The notes: generated by a model from the letters alone, not told the origin. DNA of 14,792 nt from Actinomycetota bacterium (GCA_016781115.1 JADDQX010000041.1:1373-16164), one strand, 5' to 3'; shown: positions 6,356 to 13,237, counted from the stretch's first letter. Numbers and translations: made by a program.

Positions 6356-7128
6356 AGAAGACTGCGCAAGAGGTCCAGCATCCCGGCCGGACCCTCCACC
6401 GTCACATCCGACCGCTCTACCAACTCCTCCGGTGCCTCATCGGAGAGGACTCCCACGCGCAGCGTCGCTAAACCTCTTTGATCCAGCTCGTCGAGAGCAT
6501 CGAAGCCGGGGAGATCCACCCTGTCATCCCCCGCGAACAACGCCCCTCTGAGGCCGGCTTCTTGTGCGACCTCCAGGACCACGGTCTTCTTCGACAGAGA
6601 CAGCGGTGGCCTCAGCTCGTAGGCGAGCCGGCCTCCGGCTCGCAAGAGCCCGTGGCGTTCTGCGAGCGTCCCCGCCAGGCGATCCAACTTCACCGACGCC
6701 TCTTCGGGATCCTCGGCGGCGCGGAAGTGCAGCCCGATGATCACCTCTTTGTCTTCCACGATCACGCCCGGGAGATCGAGTGCCGCGACCGCGTCCTGCG
6801 CCTCGTCTCGCACTTGCCTCATCAGATCCGCGAAGGGAGCGACGAGCCGCGACAGGACGACTTCACCGTCTCTCACGCGCTGAGCGCCGTGGACTCCCCA
6901 GATGTCGAGCTCGGGCCCAAGCCACTCGAGGAGCTCGTGCGCCGAACGGCCCGACACGATCGTGACGACGGGATACGACTGCGCGAGATCCTGCAGTACC
7001 TGCGCAGCGCCCGCGACGGGACGTGCCTCCGATGGGATGTGCACGATCTCAGAAAGCGTTCCGTCGAAATCGAGGAAGATCCCGGTGTCGCGCGCCCGCC
7101 GCTTCATCTCGTCCAGCGTCGCTCGCAC
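6352..7128 (-). CDS. otsB: Trehalose-6-phosphate phosphatase (258 aa)
   Basis: A HAD-superfamily phosphatase that removes phosphate from trehalose 6-phosphate, completing trehalose synthesis with the neighbouring GT20 enzyme. HAD motifs are intact: motif I DFDGT (20-24, nucleophile Asp20 and acid/base Asp22), motif II SGRS (59-62), the lysine motif SKK (179-181), and motif IV GDDRVD (200-205). Cap-domain residues between motifs II and III (VEDKEVIIGLHFR) are typical of OtsB. Length is usual. GTG at 7128 is preceded at exactly 6 nt by TACGCT, so transcription probably begins at the start codon. It is convergent with the GT20 gene (4-nt overlap) and divergent from the lipoprotein gene (37 bp). 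Confidence 0.92.
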   Translation of the reverse strand: MRATLDEMKRRARDTGIFLDFDGTLSEIVHIPSEARPVAGAAQVLQDLAQSYPVVTIVSGRSAHELLEWLGPELDIWGVHGAQRVRDGEVVLSRLVAPFADLMRQVRDEAQDAVAALDLPGVIVEDKEVIIGLHFRAAEDPEEASVKLDRLAGTLAERHGLLRAGGRLAYELRPPLSLSKKTVVLEVAQEAGLRGALFAGDDRVDLPGFDALDELDQRGLATLRVGVLSDEAPEELVERSDVTVEGPAGMLDLLRSLL

Positions 7129-7134
7129 GTCCGG

Positions 7135-7140
7135 AGCGTA
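7135..7140 (-). promoter_or_regulatory. -10 element of otsB (leaderless start)
   Basis: TACGCT on the minus strand, followed by exactly 6 nt (ccggac) and the GTG start. With the usual distance from -10 to +1 the first transcribed base would be the G of GTG. The same hexamer lies before the DUF3263 gene and tRNA-Thr. It overlaps the place where a -35 for the divergent lipoprotein promoter would lie. Confidence 0.5.
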
Positions 7141-7153
7141 GACGCTTGGCTTC

Positions 7154-7159
7154 TACACT
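7154..7159 (+). promoter_or_regulatory. -10 element of the lipoprotein gene (leaderless start)
   Basis: TACACT is followed by exactly 6 nt (ctcgcg) and the ATG at 7166, so transcription would begin on the A of the start codon. No Shine-Dalgarno is present, as expected for a leaderless mRNA. No clear -35 hexamer is visible. Confidence 0.5.
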
Positions 7160-7165
7160 CTCGCG

Positions 7166-7984
7166 ATGAAGCGGTGCCGCGCGCTCGCGCTGTTGATGCT
7201 CGTTGCGGCGATGACCGCATGTAGACCCGACACGGTAGAGCTCGCCTACCGCTACGCTCCCGAGGCCTCGATCACCTACGAGATGCGGGCTCATGCGGTC
7301 GCCAGCTGGGACATAGGTGGACCGGGGGAAGGGTCCTACGACGTGACCTTCGAGGTCACCGAGACGGTGGAATCGACGGACGCCCAGAGCGTCGTCGTCT
7401 CGGTGGTGATGGTGCCGCTCGAGGTAGACGAACGGGGGCTGCCCTCGCCCGGCTCCAGAGAGCGGTCGTTCGCGTTGCGCATCGGACCTAACGGTGAGGT
7501 GTTCGAGGTGCTCGAGGTGGACGGCGTTCCGGCCGAGGCGCTCGACCCCGACGAGCTCGCATTCATCGGTACCTATCGTCCACCGCTCCCTCCCCACCCC
7601 GTGCGTCTGAGGGACACCTGGAGAGCACAGCAACAGGTCGATCTCGAGTCGGTTTTCCAACAGGTAGTGACGACGGGGCAGCTGCAGGGGCTGAGGCGGG
7701 ATGCGGAGGGCAAGATCGCGGAGGTCGATTACTCGGGCGAAGGTCCGCTGGTGTGGATGACGACGCTTCCCCAAGGTGAGGCCGAGCTGACGGGTTCGGC
7801 CGTGACGAGCAGTGAGGCCGAGGTGGACATCGACGGCGGGTTCCTCCGTAGCGCCGCCTCCTCGACCACGGGCGACTTCGACGTGCGGGTCGACCCCGGC
7901 GGCGAGCGTGCCCCGATCGTCGGGACGCTCAGGCTGGATCTGGAACTGTCGCTCGAGAAGATCGACCGACCTGCCTCCGACTAG
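7166..7984 (+). CDS. Putative lipoprotein of unknown function (272 aa)
   Basis: A probable exported lipoprotein. Basic residues (KRCR) are followed by a hydrophobic stretch to residue 18 and a lipobox MTAC with Cys19 as the predicted lipidation site. The Met at the -3 position is slightly unusual. The mature part has no cysteine and is rich in alternating polar/hydrophobic strands (for example YDVTFEVTETVE, LRLDLELSLEK), suggesting a beta-rich fold. The opening resembles DUF6263-type actinobacterial lipoproteins in style (a Y-x-Y-x-P start and long beta strands), but I cannot confirm a family. ATG at 7166 appears leaderless. It diverges from otsB, which suggests possible co-regulation, and its stop codon directly abuts the stop of the convergent LytR_C gene (CTAGCTAG, 7981-7988). 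Confidence 0.8.
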   Translation: MKRCRALALLMLVAAMTACRPDTVELAYRYAPEASITYEMRAHAVASWDIGGPGEGSYDVTFEVTETVESTDAQSVVVSVVMVPLEVDERGLPSPGSRERSFALRIGPNGEVFEVLEVDGVPAEALDPDELAFIGTYRPPLPPHPVRLRDTWRAQQQVDLESVFQQVVTTGQLQGLRRDAEGKIAEVDYSGEGPLVWMTTLPQGEAELTGSAVTSSEAEVDIDGGFLRSAASSTTGDFDVRVDPGGERAPIVGTLRLDLELSLEKIDRPASD

Positions 7985-8563
7985 CTAGACCTCGTCGGCT
8001 CCCACGACCACGTGGACCGCCACGGTGTCCGAAAGGTTGTCCGGCTTCGACTGCGCCACCCACCCGAGACGCTCGGCCAGGACCTGCGCGGCTTCCTGGG
8101 CTTCGGGGTAGGACCAGAACACCGTCGTTCGGTCGTACGCCGCGGACGATTCGTCGATCGCTTCGATACGGAAGCCCAGGCCCTCGAGGCGAGCGGCAAC
8201 GGCGTCGTCTACGGCCGGGTCCGAGGTTCCGTTCAAGACCTGGATGTTGATGCCGGCGGTGATGAACGGCGGCGGGCCGGGCCTCTTCGTCTTCGTGGGC
8301 TTCGGCTTGGGCTTTGGCTTGGCTTTCGGCTTCGGCGAGGCCGCTGCGACCTTGGGTTTGGTGTCGGTGGGAGACGGAGTGGCCGTTGCCGACGGGGACG
8401 GTGAGCCCGCATCCGCCACCGGTTTGGCCTCATCGCCCCCGAGCGCGTTGACGAGGATCCAAACCGCTACCCCCACGACCCCCGCGATCAGGAACCAGGG
8501 GACGAACCAGCCCAGGACGGATCGGATGAACGGACCCTGCTCACCTGCTGAATGCCTGCCCAT
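7985..8563 (-). CDS. Membrane-anchored LytR_C domain protein (192 aa)
   Basis: A short cytoplasmic N-terminus (MGRHSAGEQGPFIR) leads to one transmembrane helix at about residues 17-40. A long extracytoplasmic Ser/Thr/Pro-rich linker follows, turning into a Lys-Pro repeat (about 77-95, with AKPKPKPKPTKTK). A LytR C-terminal-type domain covers about 105-188 (INIQVLNGT ... AVHVVVG). Such domains occur in actinobacterial cell-envelope proteins such as mycobacterial VirR (Rv0431); a peptidoglycan- or envelope-related role is likely but not proven. ATG at 8563 follows the DUF3263 stop by 12 nt, with an AGGTAGGA purine stretch around that stop as ribosome binding site. The two genes are probably one operon, a pairing that recurs in actinobacteria. 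Confidence 0.82.
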   Translation of the reverse strand: MGRHSAGEQGPFIRSVLGWFVPWFLIAGVVGVAVWILVNALGGDEAKPVADAGSPSPSATATPSPTDTKPKVAAASPKPKAKPKPKPKPTKTKRPGPPPFITAGINIQVLNGTSDPAVDDAVAARLEGLGFRIEAIDESSAAYDRTTVFWSYPEAQEAAQVLAERLGWVAQSKPDNLSDTVAVHVVVGADEV

Positions 8564-8575
8564 CGGGCGGGGGTC

Positions 8576-8845
8576 CTACCTCTTGCTGGGGGAGTATTCC
8601 GCGCCCAGCAGACGGGCGACCCGCTGTCGCTGACGGTAGACGCGCAGCCTCTTCAACCTCTTGACGAGGATGGGGTCGTAGCCCATCGCGGCCGGCTTCT
8701 CGAGCAACTCGTTGAGTAGCTGGTAGTAGCGAGTAGCCGACATGTCGAAGCGTTCCTTGATGGCTTGCTCCTTGACCCCGGCGTGCTTCCACCAGGACCG
8801 CTCGAAATCGAGTACGGCCTTCTCCCGCTCGTCTAGCTCGTCCAT
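8576..8845 (-). CDS. DUF3263 family protein (89 aa)
   Basis: A small basic protein that matches the actinobacterial DUF3263 family. It has LDEREKAVLDFERSWWKHAG at about residues 3-22, KEQAIKERFDMSATRYYQLL at about 25-44, and a Lys/Arg-rich end (VKRLKRLRVYRQRQR). The KEQAIKERFDMS-TRYYQLLN part looks like a helix-turn-helix, so DNA binding is plausible; the function is unknown. It occurs next to a LytR_C gene here, as also in mycobacteria (I recall the Rv0430-Rv0431 pair). ATG at 8845 has no Shine-Dalgarno but a TACGCT hexamer 7 nt upstream, suggesting a leaderless mRNA. Confidence 0.85.
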   Translation of the reverse strand: MDELDEREKAVLDFERSWWKHAGVKEQAIKERFDMSATRYYQLLNELLEKPAAMGYDPILVKRLKRLRVYRQRQRVARLLGAEYSPSKR

Positions 8846-8852
8846 ACGGGCC

Positions 8853-8858
8853 AGCGTA
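8853..8858 (-). promoter_or_regulatory. -10 element of the DUF3263-LytR_C operon
   Basis: TACGCT on the minus strand, 7 nt before the ATG at 8845; the identical hexamer lies 6 nt before otsB. It would place the transcript start within one base of the start codon. It separates this pair from the upstream gdhA (66-bp gap). Confidence 0.45.
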
Positions 8859-8892
8859 GTGCCAACGTCGCGTGCCGCCGTGGATTTGGGGT

Positions 8893-8913
8893 GCCCGTTA
8901 CCCGGGCGGTTTT
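8893..8913 (+). terminator. Small hairpin with T-tract, top-strand orientation, at the gdhA end
   Basis: GCCCG (8893-8897), loop TTACC, CGGGC (8903-8907), then GG and TTTT (8910-8913). In the top-strand direction this resembles a weak intrinsic terminator, yet no top-strand gene precedes it. For gdhA, read on the minus strand, the hairpin follows the stop codon but is not followed by a T run. It may mark the 3' end of gdhA RNA or stop antisense transcription into gdhA. Confidence 0.25.
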
Positions 8914-10198
8914 AAGGGAACAGGCCGCGGGTGAGGTGCGCCTCCGCGACCCGGCCGACGCCGATCCAGTGAGCGGCTTGCCGCATGGAGAGACCCTTCG
9001 CCATCGCCAGGTCGTAGACCTCGTCGAACGCTCGTTCCATGATCAGACGAAGCCGGTCGTTGACCTCCTCTTCGTCCCAGAAGTAAGCCTGGATGTCCTG
9101 CACCCACTCGAAGTAGGACACGGTGACGCCGCCGGAGTTGGCGAGGATGTCCGGAACCACGAAAACGCCGCGGTCGTGGAGGATCTTGTCGCCCTCGAAC
9201 GTGATCGGCCCGTTGGCCGCCTCGCACACAACCCTGGCCTTGACCTTGTCGGCGTTCTTCACGGTGACCACGCCCTCGATCGCGGCGGGCACCAGCACAT
9301 CGCAGTCGATCTCGAGCAGGTCCGCGTTCGTTATGGGCTCGGCCCCCCCGTAGCCGGCGACGGTTCCTGCCTCGCGGCTGTGCCGGTTGATCGCCTCCGG
9401 ATCGAGGCCCCGGTCTCGGTACAGGCCTCCCTCAGCGTCCGAGACCGCTACGACGCGACAGCCGGCGTCGTGCAAGAGCTGGGCCGCGTACCCACCGACC
9501 TTGCCGTAGCCCTGGATGGCGACCGACACCTCGTCGATGCCCACGCCCAGAGCCTTCAGGGTCGAAAAGATCATGTACATGACACCGCGCGAGGTCGCGC
9601 CGGCGCGACCCTTGGAGCCGCCGATGCTGACGGGCTTACCGGTGACGACTCCCGGGACGGAGAAGCCGGAGTTCATGGAGTAGGTGTCCATGATCCAGCT
9701 CATGATCTCTTCGTTGGTGTTCATGTCGGGGGCCGGGATGTCTTTCTCCGGCCCGATGAAGGGAAGGATCTCCGACGCATACCGGCGTGTCATCCGTTCG
9801 AGCTCCGAGCGAGTCAGCTCTTTGGGATCCACCGCCACTCCACCCTTCGCGCCTCCGAAGGGGATGCCCGCGATCGCGCACTTCCAGGTCATCCACATCG
9901 CCAGCGCCTTCACCTCGTCGAGCCCCACCTCCGGGTGATAGCGGATCCCGCCTTTGGCGGGGCCGCGGGTGACGTTGTGGTGGACGCGGTACCCCTGGTA
10001 GACGCGGGTGGATCCATCGTCCATCCGGAACGGAACCGAGACGCTGAGGGAGCGCTTGGGGCTGCGCAGGATCGCGTGGACGCCCGGCGCGAGGCCCATC
10101 AGCTCGGCCACTTCGTCGAGCTGCGCCAGCGCGGTCTCCCAGGCGGTGTCGTGTGAGGGATCGGTCTGCGCAGGGGTGACGACGGGTTCTGTTTCCAC
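8912..10198 (-). CDS. gdhA: Glutamate dehydrogenase (428 aa)
   Basis: Interconverts glutamate and 2-oxoglutarate plus ammonia; a cytoplasmic hexameric enzyme of the Glu/Leu/Phe/Val dehydrogenase family. Substrate and catalytic lysines are present: K82 (GPAKGGIRYHP), K106 (MTWKCA) and K118 (FGGAKGGV), with the catalytic Asp158 in IPAPDMNT. The C-terminal Rossmann fold starts at QGYGKVGGYAAQ (229-240). The nucleotide preference (NAD or NADP) cannot be read safely. The GTG at 10198 is the first possible start: upstream the frame reaches a TAA in the anticodon loop of tRNA-Thr, and the next start codon would be M34. The N-terminal length fits family members. Only one base separates the GTG from the tRNA-Thr 3' end, so no leader or Shine-Dalgarno can exist once the tRNA is processed. 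Confidence 0.93.
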   Translation of the reverse strand: METEPVVTPAQTDPSHDTAWETALAQLDEVAELMGLAPGVHAILRSPKRSLSVSVPFRMDDGSTRVYQGYRVHHNVTRGPAKGGIRYHPEVGLDEVKALAMWMTWKCAIAGIPFGGAKGGVAVDPKELTRSELERMTRRYASEILPFIGPEKDIPAPDMNTNEEIMSWIMDTYSMNSGFSVPGVVTGKPVSIGGSKGRAGATSRGVMYMIFSTLKALGVGIDEVSVAIQGYGKVGGYAAQLLHDAGCRVVAVSDAEGGLYRDRGLDPEAINRHSREAGTVAGYGGAEPITNADLLEIDCDVLVPAAIEGVVTVKNADKVKARVVCEAANGPITFEGDKILHDRGVFVVPDILANSGGVTVSYFEWVQDIQAYFWDEEEVNDRLRLIMERAFDEVYDLAMAKGLSMRQAAHWIGVGRVAEAHLTRGLFP

Positions 10199-10199
10199 G

Positions 10200-10273
10200 A
10201 GCCGGGTGTCGGATTCGAACCGACGGCCAATCGCTTACAAGGCGATTGCTCTACCTAACTGAGCTAACCCGGC
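10200..10273 (-). tRNA. trnT: tRNA-Thr (anticodon UGU)
   Basis: Complete cloverleaf on the minus strand: acceptor GCCGGGT/ACCCGGC, D arm GCTC...GAGC, anticodon stem ATCGC/GCGAT with loop CTTGTAA (anticodon TGT), and T stem GTCGG/CCGAC with loop TTCGAAT. The discriminator is T73 and the 3' CCA is not encoded. The gdhA start codon begins two bases after the discriminator. Sits 82 bp after sigH. Confidence 0.96.
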
Positions 10274-10298
10274 GTCTCAACTAGAAGATCCTTTGCCC

Positions 10299-10304
10299 AG
10301 CGTA
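10299..10304 (-). promoter_or_regulatory. Possible -10 element of tRNA-Thr (and gdhA)
   Basis: TACGCT on the minus strand, the same hexamer found before otsB and DUF3263, lies 25 bp before the tRNA 5' end. It would start a transcript near 10292 carrying tRNA-Thr and then gdhA. No good -35 is visible. Confidence 0.35.
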
Positions 10305-10355
10305 CCGTTCTCGCCTGCGGCCTCCACGTGGATCCGACGGGCTCCGCGGCAGACC

Positions 10356-11039
10356 CTAGACGGCCTCTACGTCGCGCGTGGCTAGGTGTTGCTCCAGCTT
10401 TCGCTTGATGCGCTGGAGCGCGTTGTCGATCGACTTCACGTGGCGGCCCAGCATGTCGCCGATCTGTTGATACGACTTGCCGTCCATGTAGAGCTGAAGG
10501 ACCTCCGTCTCGAGGTCGGACAACAGCTTTCCCATCGACGACCGGATGCTGGAGATCTCCTCGGCCGAGATCACTAGCTCTGCGGGATCCACGGCTCGCT
10601 GGACCAGCGCGTCCTCGAGAGGGCGATCATCGTCGTGTCCCGCGGGCTTGTTCAACGACACGTAGGAGTTCAACGGGATGTGCTTCTGGCGGGTCGCGGT
10701 TTTGATCGCGGTGATGATCTGCCGGGTGATGCAGAGCTCCGCGAACGCCCTGAAGGCGGTGTTCTTGTCCGCCTGGAAGTCACGGACCGCCTTGAAGAGG
10801 CCGATCATCCCTTCCTGGACGATGTCTTCCTTGTCGGCGCCGGCCAGGAAGTAAGTGCGTGCTTTGGCTCTCGCATAGTGGCGGTATCGGTGAAGCAACT
10901 CGTCGATCGCCTGGTCTTGCCCGCTGCGCGCGAGTTCGACCAACGCGTCGTCTTCGAGCTCCTTCAATGGTTGCACTACCGCACCCGTTCCTCGTGGCGA
11001 GCCGCGGCCACGCTGCCGCGCCGAAGCCGAATCATTCAC
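10356..11039 (-). CDS. sigH: RNA polymerase sigma factor of the SigH (sporulation) type (227 aa)
   Basis: A sigma-70-family factor very like Bacillus SigH. Region 2 contains YRHYARAKARTYFLAGADKE, DIVQEGMIGLFKAVRDF and AFRAFAELCITRQIITAIKT, followed by ATRQKHIPLNSYVSLNKPA. Region 4 contains SDLETEVLQLYMDGKSYQQI and GRHVKSIDNALQRIKRKLEQ. Length agrees with B. subtilis SigH (218 aa). GTG at 11039 overlaps the rlmB stop as GTGA and is chosen for coupling; GTG at 10976 (VQPLKELEDDAL) is a good alternative, since family similarity begins near there. In Bacillus it controls the stationary-phase and sporulation switch; the role here cannot be inferred directly. The rlmB-sigH order is also the Bacillus order, apart from yacP. 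Confidence 0.9.
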   Translation of the reverse strand: MNDSASARQRGRGSPRGTGAVVQPLKELEDDALVELARSGQDQAIDELLHRYRHYARAKARTYFLAGADKEDIVQEGMIGLFKAVRDFQADKNTAFRAFAELCITRQIITAIKTATRQKHIPLNSYVSLNKPAGHDDDRPLEDALVQRAVDPAELVISAEEISSIRSSMGKLLSDLETEVLQLYMDGKSYQQIGDMLGRHVKSIDNALQRIKRKLEQHLATRDVEAV

Positions 11040-11797
11040 AGGGTATCGGAAGACTTCTTCCGTCGAGCAACCTCGAACATCGCGATGGCCCCGGCAACGG
11101 CCACGTTCAGCGATCCGATACGTCCCTTTTGGGGGATGCGCACCAACCCGTCGCAGCGCTCGCGGATGTTCTTCGAGAGCCCCGTTCCCTCTGCCCCCAG
11201 CACCATCCCGAGGGGTGATTCGAGCAGGTCCGACGACCACAGATCCTCGTCGGCCTCACCCGCGAGGCCGACGATCCAGAGCCCGGCCTCCTTAGCTTGA
11301 TCGAGCGCCCTCCCGAGATTGGTCACTCGGGCGACCGGCAATACCTCGGCGGCCCCCGCGGCGACACGTCTAACCGCGCCGGTAACCCCGGCAGAACGAT
11401 GCGTCGGTACGACCACGCCGCCGAACCCGCAGCACTCCGCGGTGCGGATCAGCGATCCCAGGTTGTGCGGGTCGGTAACGCCATCTAGGAACAGCACCGC
11501 TGCATCGGGACCGAACAGGCTCTCGAGGCTGGCATAGCGATAACGGCCCGTGATCGCGGCCACCCCTTGGTGACTCTCCCCATCGGTGAGCCGATCGATC
11601 TCCAGGCGAGGGACCACCTTCACCGGGATGGCGGCCTCTTCGGCGCGCCGTCTGATCTCGCCGAGAACGGCCGAGGGCGCCAGACCCGCCGCCAGCAGGA
11701 TCCGCTCTGCGGGACGTCGCGCCCGCAGAAGCTCCAACACGGGACGCCTGCCACTCAGCACGGACCCCCGTGGCTCCGAGTTAATGGGACGGGGCAC
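11036..11797 (-). CDS. rlmB: 23S rRNA (guanosine-2'-O-)-methyltransferase, TrmH/RlmB family (253 aa)
   Basis: A SPOUT-class, S-adenosylmethionine-dependent 2'-O-methyltransferase, most likely acting on 23S rRNA. An N-terminal substrate-binding domain (about 13-90, with SGRRPVLELLRARRPAERIL and GESHQGVAA) precedes the knotted catalytic domain. The three SPOUT motifs are visible: NLGSLIRTAECCGFGGVVV, MVLGAEGTGLS, and RIPQKGRIGSLNVAVAGAIA. The longest start is GTG 11797, overlapping cysS by 17 bp. GTG at 11761 has a G-rich stretch just upstream and begins closer to where family similarity starts, so the first 12 residues may not be translated. The stop overlaps the sigH start by 4 nt. Neighbouring cysS and rlmB genes recur in Bacillus and actinobacteria. 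Confidence 0.9.
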   Translation of the reverse strand: MPRPINSEPRGSVLSGRRPVLELLRARRPAERILLAAGLAPSAVLGEIRRRAEEAAIPVKVVPRLEIDRLTDGESHQGVAAITGRYRYASLESLFGPDAAVLFLDGVTDPHNLGSLIRTAECCGFGGVVVPTHRSAGVTGAVRRVAAGAAEVLPVARVTNLGRALDQAKEAGLWIVGLAGEADEDLWSSDLLESPLGMVLGAEGTGLSKNIRERCDGLVRIPQKGRIGSLNVAVAGAIAMFEVARRKKSSDTL

Positions 11798-13232
11798 TTA
11801 TCCGCCAGCGCGCGCCGACGGGGGTGTCCTCGATAGCGACACCCAGCTCCGTCAGCTTGGTTCGGATCTCATCGGCTTCGGCGAAGTCCTTGTTAGCGCG
11901 CGCTCGCTCGCGCCGCTCCAGGAGGTACTCGATCAATCCACCGACCAACTCCGATCCTGTGGCCTCGTGTTCCGGGAACGAGAACCCCAGAACGCCGGTG
12001 AGCTCCGTGAAAGCGGTGACATCGGCCGCGAGAGCCTCGCGGGCGCCAGCCACACCGGCTTGAGCGTCCGGTAGGCGTCTGTTCCCTTGGCGCACCAGCT
12101 CGTGGATCGCCGCGAACGCCTCCGCGGAATTGAAGTCATCGTCCATCGCCCCCACGAACGCCCGGACCGCGGTCGCGTCATCACCATCGGGAAGCGGGCT
12201 ATCGACCGGCCGTTGCGTCGGGCCTGAAGGAAGCTCTCCCAACGCGTGCCGCGCGGAGCTGATGAACGTGCGCCACCGCTCGTAGCTCTGCTCCGCGTCG
12301 TCGAGCGCTGCTTCCGAGAACACGACCTGACTCCGATAAGACCCTTGCAACATCCAGTAGCGGACGGCCTCGCCCCGATACCGCTGCAAGACCTCGCGCG
12401 CGAGGGCCACGTTGCCGAGTGACTTCGACATCTTCTCCGCGTCCATCTGCACCATCCCCGCATGCAGCCAGTAACGAGCGAAGGGTTCGGTGCCGGCGAG
12501 CGCCTCCGCCTGCGCGATCTCGTTCTCGTGGTGGGGAAAGATCAAGTCGCTCCCGCCGCCGTGGATGTCGAAGCCCATCCCAAGGTACTTGTCGGACATC
12601 ACCGAGCACTCGATGTGCCACCCTGGCCGCCCCGGCCCCCACGGCGATCCCCAAGCCGGCTCTCCCTCCTTGGCGGCTTTCCACAAGGAGAAGTCCAGCG
12701 GGTGCCGCTTCCCGGGATGCGGCTCCACCCGCTCCCCGGCGCGCATGTCGTCCAAACTTCGTCCCGACAGCTTTCCGTACCCGGCGAAGTTCTCGACCGC
12801 GAACCAGACGTTTCCCTCCGCCGGGTACGCAACGCCTTTATCAACGAGACCCGAGATGGCATCGATCATCTCGTCGATGTGCGTGGTCGCGCGCGGGACG
12901 ACGTCCGGTTGTCCGCCTCCCAAGCCGGCCAGATCCTCCTCGAAGGCTCGCTCGTACTTCACGGTCACCTCGTCCGGCGACAGGCCCTCGATCTTTGCCC
13001 GCTCGATGATCTTGTCGTCGACGTCGGTGTAGTTCATGACGAAGGTGACGTCGTAGCCGCGGTAGGAGAGATAGCGGCGGATCAGGTCGAACCAGATGAT
13101 CGTGCGCATGTTGCCGATGTGCGCGAAGTTGTAGACCGTCATCCCACAGCAATAGATCCCCACCTTGCCGGGATCGCGCGGCTCGAACGGGACGACGCGA
13201 CGCGACATCGAGTCGTAGACCTGGATCCGCAT
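11781..13232 (-). CDS. cysS: Cysteinyl-tRNA synthetase (483 aa)
   Basis: Class I aminoacyl-tRNA synthetase that charges tRNA-Cys. The HIGH signature is HIGN (38-41) and the KMSKS loop is at 267-271. The active-site zinc ligands fit Cys29 (YCCGMTVYN), Cys209 (WHIECS), His234 and Glu238 (FPHHENE). The DALR-type helical domain follows, and a C-terminal domain ends in VAIEDTPVGARWRI. Length is normal (E. coli 461 aa). The related mycothiol enzyme MshC is less likely because the protein has the full CysRS length and C-terminal domain. ATG at 13232 lies 5 nt after the ispF stop, without a recognisable Shine-Dalgarno, so translation probably follows from ispF. Confidence 0.95.
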   Translation of the reverse strand: MRIQVYDSMSRRVVPFEPRDPGKVGIYCCGMTVYNFAHIGNMRTIIWFDLIRRYLSYRGYDVTFVMNYTDVDDKIIERAKIEGLSPDEVTVKYERAFEEDLAGLGGGQPDVVPRATTHIDEMIDAISGLVDKGVAYPAEGNVWFAVENFAGYGKLSGRSLDDMRAGERVEPHPGKRHPLDFSLWKAAKEGEPAWGSPWGPGRPGWHIECSVMSDKYLGMGFDIHGGGSDLIFPHHENEIAQAEALAGTEPFARYWLHAGMVQMDAEKMSKSLGNVALAREVLQRYRGEAVRYWMLQGSYRSQVVFSEAALDDAEQSYERWRTFISSARHALGELPSGPTQRPVDSPLPDGDDATAVRAFVGAMDDDFNSAEAFAAIHELVRQGNRRLPDAQAGVAGAREALAADVTAFTELTGVLGFSFPEHEATGSELVGGLIEYLLERRERARANKDFAEADEIRTKLTELGVAIEDTPVGARWRISAPSH

Positions 13233-13237
13233 GACGG

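Noticed and set aside
8891..10156. Long plus-strand open frame (421 codons) opposite gdhA
   Set aside because: His/Asp/Val-rich shadow without motifs; the minus strand encodes a complete glutamate dehydrogenase.
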